A stretch of 64,000 bases of DNA from Anthonomus grandis grandis. Lineage: Eukaryota; Arthropoda; Insecta; Coleoptera; Curculionidae. Shown piece after piece: positions 60,401-64,000 of this stretch. Position 1 is the first letter of the stretch. Every line of letters begins with the position of its first letter. The translations under genes and the position numbers were made by a program. The stretch covers positions 31,445,879-31,509,878 of the forward strand of contig NC_065552.1 of assembly GCF_022605725.1 (NCBI RefSeq), written 5' to 3'. The notes under the pieces were generated by a model that saw only the letters and a program-made list of their open reading frames with translations, was not told the DNA's origin and made no database searches.

Positions 60401-62863
60401 TTTCAGTAGTATGCAAATGTTAAAAGTCTGTAAGTTATTGAATTAAATTTTTGGCAATAGAATAAGATTTTTTTTTAAGAATTTTATTAAGAAAGACCTC
60501 TCTAAAAATCAACTTGACAAATTTACTAACAGTGTACAGGATGACCATTTCATTAAAGGGCTAAATCTTTTTAAAGAACTTAGGGTATTTAAAAAAAAGT
60601 CTTAAGTATACCCTTTAGCTTCAAACATATTATTCTATTACATTTTGGTATATTAAGGATATTTTGCTTGTTGAGGATAGAAATCAATGTCGTTATTTTA
60701 AATTGAATGCCCTATACATGGTGTTTCAAATTCGACCCTCAACATGGGGATCTCGGAATCTATAAGAGATACGAAGATGTTTAAAGCTTTAGAAAAAAAA
60801 GTTTAAAGAAAAATTTAATGTTAAAAGCCAAAAATTATGAGCTTAGCAATATGCCGTTTAAAAAAATTGCCGACACACACAAAAGGTTGATTCTACTTAC
60901 CTCTTCGTACCAATTCTCCCTAAACCATTCCATCTGAACGGCGATACCTTCCAAACTAGATAAGACAGTAGTATGAATGCCTCTTAACATGTTCATTATT
61001 TTCACACAATGGACCATTCCGGGAGGAGCTTTAAAAGAGGCGGCCTCGACCATGTCGCTGGTTTGCGAGGAAGCACCACCTTCCTGAGCAGCTGCAATAC
61101 GGTAAAAATATGATTAAATAATGTAAAATAACATAATTCCAAAACCCATATTTACGTATTTGGTACGGGTACTTTAGGACCTAGTTATAGTATCCCTCAG
61201 TGCAATATTAGTTCTAGAATTATTTAGAGATATCTTCTTGTTTCTTAGATATTCGTATGTTGTTTGAAAAACTATGAATGTTATTTAGAATTTTATAAAT
61301 GAATTTTGACTGGTTCAACTATATTGTTAAAAAAGTATTTACATTTATGAAACTCTTTAACAAAAGGTTTTATTTCATTTTTTATATGTTCAATTATATT
61401 TATAGGGATTTAAGATTAACATTTATAAAATTTATAGAGATGTATCAACTATATTAGATTAATTGTTTTGCTTAAATAAAGAGTATTTGGTTTTGAATCA
61501 TTTTAAGATTAATTTGTAACCATTGACTCTAAATTCAATGCGTTATTTATCCATTTGACTAGAGTTTCACAATTATACAATAAAATATAATAAAATTATG
61601 TACAGGTACTGTAACAGTACTGAGCATCTAACTCCAGACCAAAAACGTAAAGAGATAATAGCGGTAACCCGTTTGCTGCATTTATATGTCAAGGTCCCGA
61701 ACATTAAGGGAAAAATATAGCTTCCAACTTATTTAATAAAACAATGATTTACAATCAGATCATTTAAAAAAAAAAACAGTTTTGTATAAATGAAATGATT
61801 CGTTTTTTTTTATCAATCATTGTTTGAAAACAAACTATAAAAATGTGTTTACAGTTAGAACATAATGATAACAAAATAAAAACTCAAATATCATAAAACT
61901 CTTCATATTTGAGTTTTTGGCTTCGCTTTGTCAATCCTTGATTGTTGAACCTTAAAATTCCTCATTTGAATAAATATTTTAAGAGGTTTTCCAATCGTTA
62001 AACCTCTTAAAATATTTATTCAAGCTATTTGCAATTTCTTTAGCATCATTTGCGTACATCAATAATTTCAATTTGATTTGTATTGCTATTTAATGTGGTA
62101 TTATTTAAGAATGAATTTATTGCATTCCATTGTACTTTTTAGGGTATTATTCCAGTTTTTATAATTATAACATATACGTATAAAATAATGATATTAGTTG
62201 AATACATAAAGTATATTATTTGGAAACATATAATATACTTTATGTATATTATATGTTTACAATATATTTACTACAATACTTTATCTACAATATATTTAAA
62301 TTGTAAAAATATATTTCCTATAATCTCTTAGTAAAATATGTAAGATATTATCTGAAACACCCTGGAGAAGTCGAATTAGTTATTTAAGGGCATAACTGTA
62401 TATTTGTTAGAGAAGTATCTACAATGTGTGCTGAAATAAGATAATAAGTTAATGTTATACTGAATTTTGGTTAACCCGAACCCAATATAGGGAGCTGAGT
62501 ATCATTTAACAAAGGAAAGTAGTATAAAAAAGGGAATATGATAAAAATAACCGTACTCCTTCAGGACTCGTAAATGGACTAAAACGCTTGACTAATGTGT
62601 AATGAAATGTCGATTTGTTTGATTATAAGAAAAATATATCGATCGAATAAAGTTGTCATGAAAAGTCTAGATTTTAGTATTAATTTAGTTTTTAGCATGT
62701 TTAGTGTACTATACTAAATTGTATGCTTACCTTCAGCTTTTTGCGAATCCTGGCCATGGGTTTGCTGCTGAACTGTATTGGTTTTTCTAGCAGTGGCAGT
62801 TCTAAATGTCAAATATAACAGTCTTACAGGGAAATATACGGCCTGAGGGAACATCCTACCAGC
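54348..62863 (-). CDS. Nipped-A: Nipped-A / TRRAP (Tra1), C-terminal part of the gene (partial)
   Basis: Twelve exons on the - strand join in phase: 62863-62731, 61091-60901, 60349-60144, 60088-59924, 59864-59679, 59622-59499, 57365-57224, 57098-56899, 56843-56702, 55799-55660, 55589-55392, 54425-54348. They total 1,905 nt (634 residues plus stop). Diagnostic peptides include AGRMFPQAVYFPVRLLYL (end of FAT), LEGIAVQMEWFRENWYEE (FRB-like), RFMPRVDVVQKHNAAARRLY and RGHNGKIYPYLVV (pseudokinase N-lobe), PRVVAVSQQIRLVEDNP, YYYERLASVQSKGVKASHQ, RPVPFRLTPNIIEYL and the FATC end NLCRMDPAWHPWL. TRRAP is the inactive PIKK scaffold that recruits SAGA and TIP60 acetyltransferases to activators in the nucleus. 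As expected no catalytic HxD or DFG triad is visible: the DFG-equivalent region reads YFKFDVDDGTG. About 3,000 upstream residues lie outside the window. Confidence 0.96.
54960..55260 (+). pseudogene. Non-LTR reverse transcriptase fragment in Nipped-A intron
   Basis: + strand: KIIPVYKKYDENLI, RPLTIINHFSKCFRRVLH, then HGFVKGRSTTTSLEF and FDVIYTDFIK (motif A). CR1/Jockey-like; short, with frameshifts; opposite in strand to the host gene. Confidence 0.75.
55392..55589 (-). CDS. Nipped-A: Nipped-A exon, C-lobe/FATC linker
   Basis: Encodes VLSILKPILRDEMVLSKVTK, an acidic linker, INMVNKAINSISSRLNSLAQ and FDGTDSK. Acceptor GGTAAG|GTTTTA ends at 55590. A Met codon lies just upstream of the acceptor, but homology places the exon start here. 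Confidence 0.95.
55660..55799 (-). CDS. Nipped-A: Nipped-A exon, pseudokinase C-lobe
   Basis: Encodes GELDQTRPVPFRLTPNIIEY, LASIGITGPLTASIIATARC and FVYPNFK. Acceptor TTTTTAG, donor GTAAGG, phase 0. Confidence 0.97.
56455..56640. repeat. Mariner-type terminal remnant
   Basis: TACAGGGGATTCCATTTAAC near 56455 resembles the CAGGGTGTTCCATTTAA terminal motifs of the element at 5870. No partner end or coding remnant. Nipped-A intron. Confidence 0.4.
56702..56843 (-). CDS. Nipped-A: Nipped-A exon, pseudokinase
   Basis: Encodes FTLQLALACFAEYVFHLTRL, NPDMMYLHQDSGLMNISYFK and FDVDDGTG. The position of DFG in active PIKKs is not conserved, as known for TRRAP. Phase 1. Confidence 0.97.
56899..57098 (-). 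CDS. Nipped-A: Nipped-A exon, pseudokinase
   Basis: Encodes IEHDDPIQYYYERLASVQSK, ASHQIYRDIFKSVQDKMVP and ETFPSATDYWHFRKI. FP(N/S)ATDYW is the TRRAP equivalent of the catalytic-loop region and lacks kinase residues. Donor GTAAGT. Confidence 0.97.
57224..57365 (-). CDS. Nipped-A: Nipped-A exon, pseudokinase
   Basis: Encodes ETSRRFLHFTVPRVVAVSQQ, IRLVEDNPASISYLDVFKKR and CAKLGKQG. Follows a 2.1-kb intron carrying a decayed LINE. Donor GTATGA is slightly non-consensus. Confidence 0.95.
57366..58600. other. Nipped-A intron with palindrome and possible solo LTR
   Basis: Contains a 30-bp palindrome (57946-57975, 14-bp arms). It is followed by GTGAATAAAAGTTTAGTGTT and CCATGGAAAATCCGTAACAA, which resemble the R-U5 end of an LTR. 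No internal retrotransposon ORFs, so a solo LTR is only a guess. Confidence 0.3.
58740..59445 (+). pseudogene. Non-LTR reverse transcriptase fragment in Nipped-A intron
   Basis: + strand: SGVHQGPYWFSRIPIT (PQGSxLGPLLF block), LGIIFDNQFLFDRKGNHLV, PKCLEMLGFINR and a decayed C-terminus with SYLFHVPFSVAEC. A 3' tail AAATAAATAAATAAT ends near 59448. CR1/Jockey-like, many stops, antisense to Nipped-A. Confidence 0.78.
59499..59622 (-). CDS. Nipped-A: Nipped-A exon, pseudokinase
   Basis: Encodes GHNGKIYPYLVVNGSGLAD and ARREERVLQMLRMMNMFLG. RREERVLQ matches TRRAP orthologues. Phase 0 before GTAAGT. Confidence 0.95.
59679..59864 (-). CDS. Nipped-A: Nipped-A exon, pseudokinase N-lobe
   Basis: Encodes FLIEEKCRFLSNFTLKTAEV, ELPGEFLLPKHNHYFVRISR and FMPRVDVVQKHNAAARRLYI. 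This corresponds to the start of the PI3K/PI4K-like fold. Intron 59865-59923 is 59 nt. Confidence 0.96.
59924..60088 (-). CDS. Nipped-A: Nipped-A exon
   Basis: Encodes AEATYQDPVFKEMKEEF, KDFDFSQSNSMRLHTLIFK and LKKWIKILDNRSKMMLQ. Separated from the previous exon by a 55-nt intron. Donor GTAAGG, phase 2. Confidence 0.94.
60144..60349 (-). CDS. Nipped-A: Nipped-A exon
   Basis: Encodes VLRQLRQGLTKCYAIAFEN, EAKITPHILNFVKKLMSTFG and FNSAASESLAR. Acceptor TTCTTATAG, donor GTAATA, phase 2. Confidence 0.95.
60535..60880. repeat. Mariner terminal remnants
   Basis: TACAGGATGACCATTTCATT at about 60536 and TACATGGTGTTTCAAATTCG... with CATGGGGATCTCGGAATCTA at about 60716-60765 resemble the left end of the element at 47668 (CATGGGGATCTTAAAGGACA). 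Adjacent to a Nipped-A exon; no ORF. Confidence 0.5.
60901..61091 (-). CDS. Nipped-A: Nipped-A exon, FRB-like region
   Basis: Encodes AAQEGGASSQTSDMVEAASF, KAPPGMVHCVKIMNMLRGIH and LSSLEGIAVQMEWFRENWYEE. Acceptor GTATTGCAG, donor GTAAGT. Phase 0 at the end. Confidence 0.95.
61092..62730. other. Nipped-A intron with strong hairpins
   Basis: AT-rich. Includes a 24-bp perfect inverted repeat with a 10-nt loop (61966-62023), an ACTCAAATAT...ATATTTGAGT hairpin at about 61882-61917, and an AAGTATATTAT/ATAATATACTT pair at about 62209-62242. No gene recognised. Confidence 0.5.
61966..62023. repeat. Perfect 24-bp inverted repeat
   Basis: Arm 61966-61989 (TTGAATAAATATTTTAAGAG plus GTTT) is exactly complemented at 62000-62023, with loop TCCAATCGTT. 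Could be the end-joined remnant of a small MITE or a structured RNA element in the Nipped-A intron. Confidence 0.7.
62731..62863 (-). CDS. Nipped-A: Nipped-A exon, end of FAT domain
   Basis: A T-rich tract plus TTTAG precedes it; donor GTAAGC follows. Encodes AGRMFPQAVYFPVRLLYL, then a divergent Thr/Gln linker (TATARKTNTVQQQTHGQ). Ends in phase 1. Confidence 0.93.
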
Positions 62864-62989
62864 CTAAAAAAAAAATATTTTAAGCGTTTTTTTTAATAAT
62901 TAAAAGATTTAAAAAAAAATTATAATTAAAAGATTATAAAGGATCTTGGAACAATTTTTCATAAAATGTTTAGTTTTTATTATCACACT

Positions 62990-63400
62990 GAGGCAGGAAC
63001 AAGGCTTTGAGGATGTTAGATATTATAAAGTGCAATACAATAGATTTTACTGCTATTTCTAGGGTTAAAACGGTATTGGTATCATTACGAAGACCACACA
63101 TAAAAAATTGCCCTACAGTGTGGTCCCCCTATTTTACATCTTGTCAAAATATGCTTGATGGGGTCCCAAGAGAATTCTTGAGGTATATTGGTATGAGTTA
63201 TACAGGTTGGGGAATCGAGCATTACACATAGAGAAAGTGGCAACGCGTACGTATGCATTTCGTGCGCTCTGCTACTTCGGTTTTCAGTACGACGTTAGTA
63301 AGCATCTACTATGTGACTTTGATGAGGTTAATTGTATTATCTACAATCAAATTTCGCAAAATATAACGTGTAAGTTCAGGCATTTGTAAAATATTTTTCT
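62990..63400 (+). pseudogene. Non-LTR retrotransposon C-terminal fragment
   Basis: SRVKTVLVSLRRPHIKNCPT then VWSPYFTSCQNMLDGVPREF and LRYIGM (63000-63190) match the L-RP-LEY--VWSP----IE-VQ-RFLR region after RT in Jockey/CR1-type LINEs. A following ORF (63207-63389) is not recognised. Lies in the intron upstream of the first visible Nipped-A exon. Confidence 0.7.
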
Positions 63401-64000
63401 GATACAGGCTTTACATACATCAGTGTATGTAAAGAATCGTAATATGAAAATGTTTATTATGCTGTATAGCGTTATTCTAATAAAAATAAAAATTGATAAA
63501 AGTAGAAAAATCTAAACAAGTATTTCCCTTTGGCCAGGTTATTTATACAGAAGGGAAAAGGGAAACTTTTCTATTACTAATTTTGGGAAAAAAAGTTTTT
63601 TTTATATAAAAAGTTCTGCATGGTCCCAAACCTAAAATGCAATAATTAAATATCAAATTATTATATAAGTCGTATATGAGGTTTGTCAAAAAATTTGAAT
63701 TTTGCTTAAGAGTAAAATACCTTTATATCCTGCTACTTACATTTTTATCCCTATTTACAACAATGCAAATGTAAGTGAAATTACGTAAAATCTGGGATAC
63801 ACTGACAAACAAATGAATTGTTTATATAATTTATATAATTTCTGACACTAATGTTGAAAAAATCAGTTGTATTTAGAATTTGAGTAAAAAATTTAGCAAG
63901 AAACGCAAACAAAAGGTTGTCAATGATGACATGTTTCAAATTTTTTTAAAACACATTTTCCCCATACAAGGCACAAAACAAAGATGTTTTCAACAGGATG
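63401..64000. other. Right edge of window, Nipped-A intron
   Basis: AT-rich. I looked on the - strand for the next upstream FAT-domain exon of Nipped-A and could not read one before 64000. The gene must continue beyond the window. Confidence 0.4.

Noticed and set aside
62209..62250. AT-rich palindrome ATAATATACTT as a promoter or origin
   Set aside because: Simple AT-rich symmetry in intron; nothing links it to a function.
1..64000. CRISPR arrays, bacterial operons, attachment sites
   Set aside because: No regularly spaced repeats or prokaryotic gene organisation; the window is eukaryotic with spliceosomal introns.
1..64000. tRNA or rRNA genes
   Set aside because: No cloverleaf with A and B boxes and no rRNA-like GC-rich block noticed by eye; a tRNA scan would be needed to exclude isolated tRNA genes.

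Overview
The window is AT-rich animal nuclear DNA, and the gene structures, spliceosomal introns and transposon complement point to an insect. A beetle is plausible, but that is an inference from transposon style only. Two host genes converge. On the + strand, about 20 coding exons spread over roughly 50 kb (1152-50927) encode a RUN + SH3 protein of the RUSC1/RUSC2 (iporin) family. Joining the exons by splice phase gives an open frame of about 1,542 codons. On the - strand (62863 down to 54348), twelve exons encode the last ~634 residues of Nipped-A/TRRAP (Tra1), the PIKK-like pseudokinase scaffold of the SAGA and TIP60 acetyltransferase complexes. They end in a canonical FATC tail, and the rest of that gene lies beyond 64000.

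Almost everything else is mobile DNA in the introns. (1) Tc1/mariner elements include an IR/DR-type Tc1 pseudogene (3312-4873), a second decayed Tc1 (24894-25494), and seven loci of mariner-like transposases with the signature (S/C)(P/x)DLTPLDFF. Two of these have DD41D spacing and very long terminal inverted repeats: 5870-8443 (594-bp TIRs, open 352-codon transposase) and 37606-39802 (435-bp TIRs, nearly intact transposase). (2) Penelope-like elements: one at 11459-13041 (- strand), one at 42722-44578 that makes up almost a whole RUSC intron and carries hammerhead-ribozyme motifs in both inverted ends, and three further fragments or ends. (3) Non-LTR (CR1/Jockey-like) reverse-transcriptase fragments occur at six or more sites. 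(4) A PIF/Harbinger pseudogene lies at 19960-20816. (5) Two IS630-like spliced transposase remnants (45380-46563 and 31790-32060). (6) A two-copy fold-back element has 10-14 bp target duplications (17531-17683 and 25691-26127).

Layout: 1-1161 upstream region and proposed first exon; 1162-46747 the RUSC exons with transposon-filled introns, including a nested mariner > LINE > fold-back stack at 13.8-17.7 kb; 40.3-44.9 kb the RUN-domain exons; 46.7-50.9 kb the C-terminal low-complexity and SH3 exons; 51-54.3 kb the 3' region shared by the converging genes; 54.3-62.9 kb the Nipped-A C-terminus; 62.9-64 kb a Nipped-A intron. I saw no tRNA, rRNA or CRISPR, and no bacterial-type operon structure.
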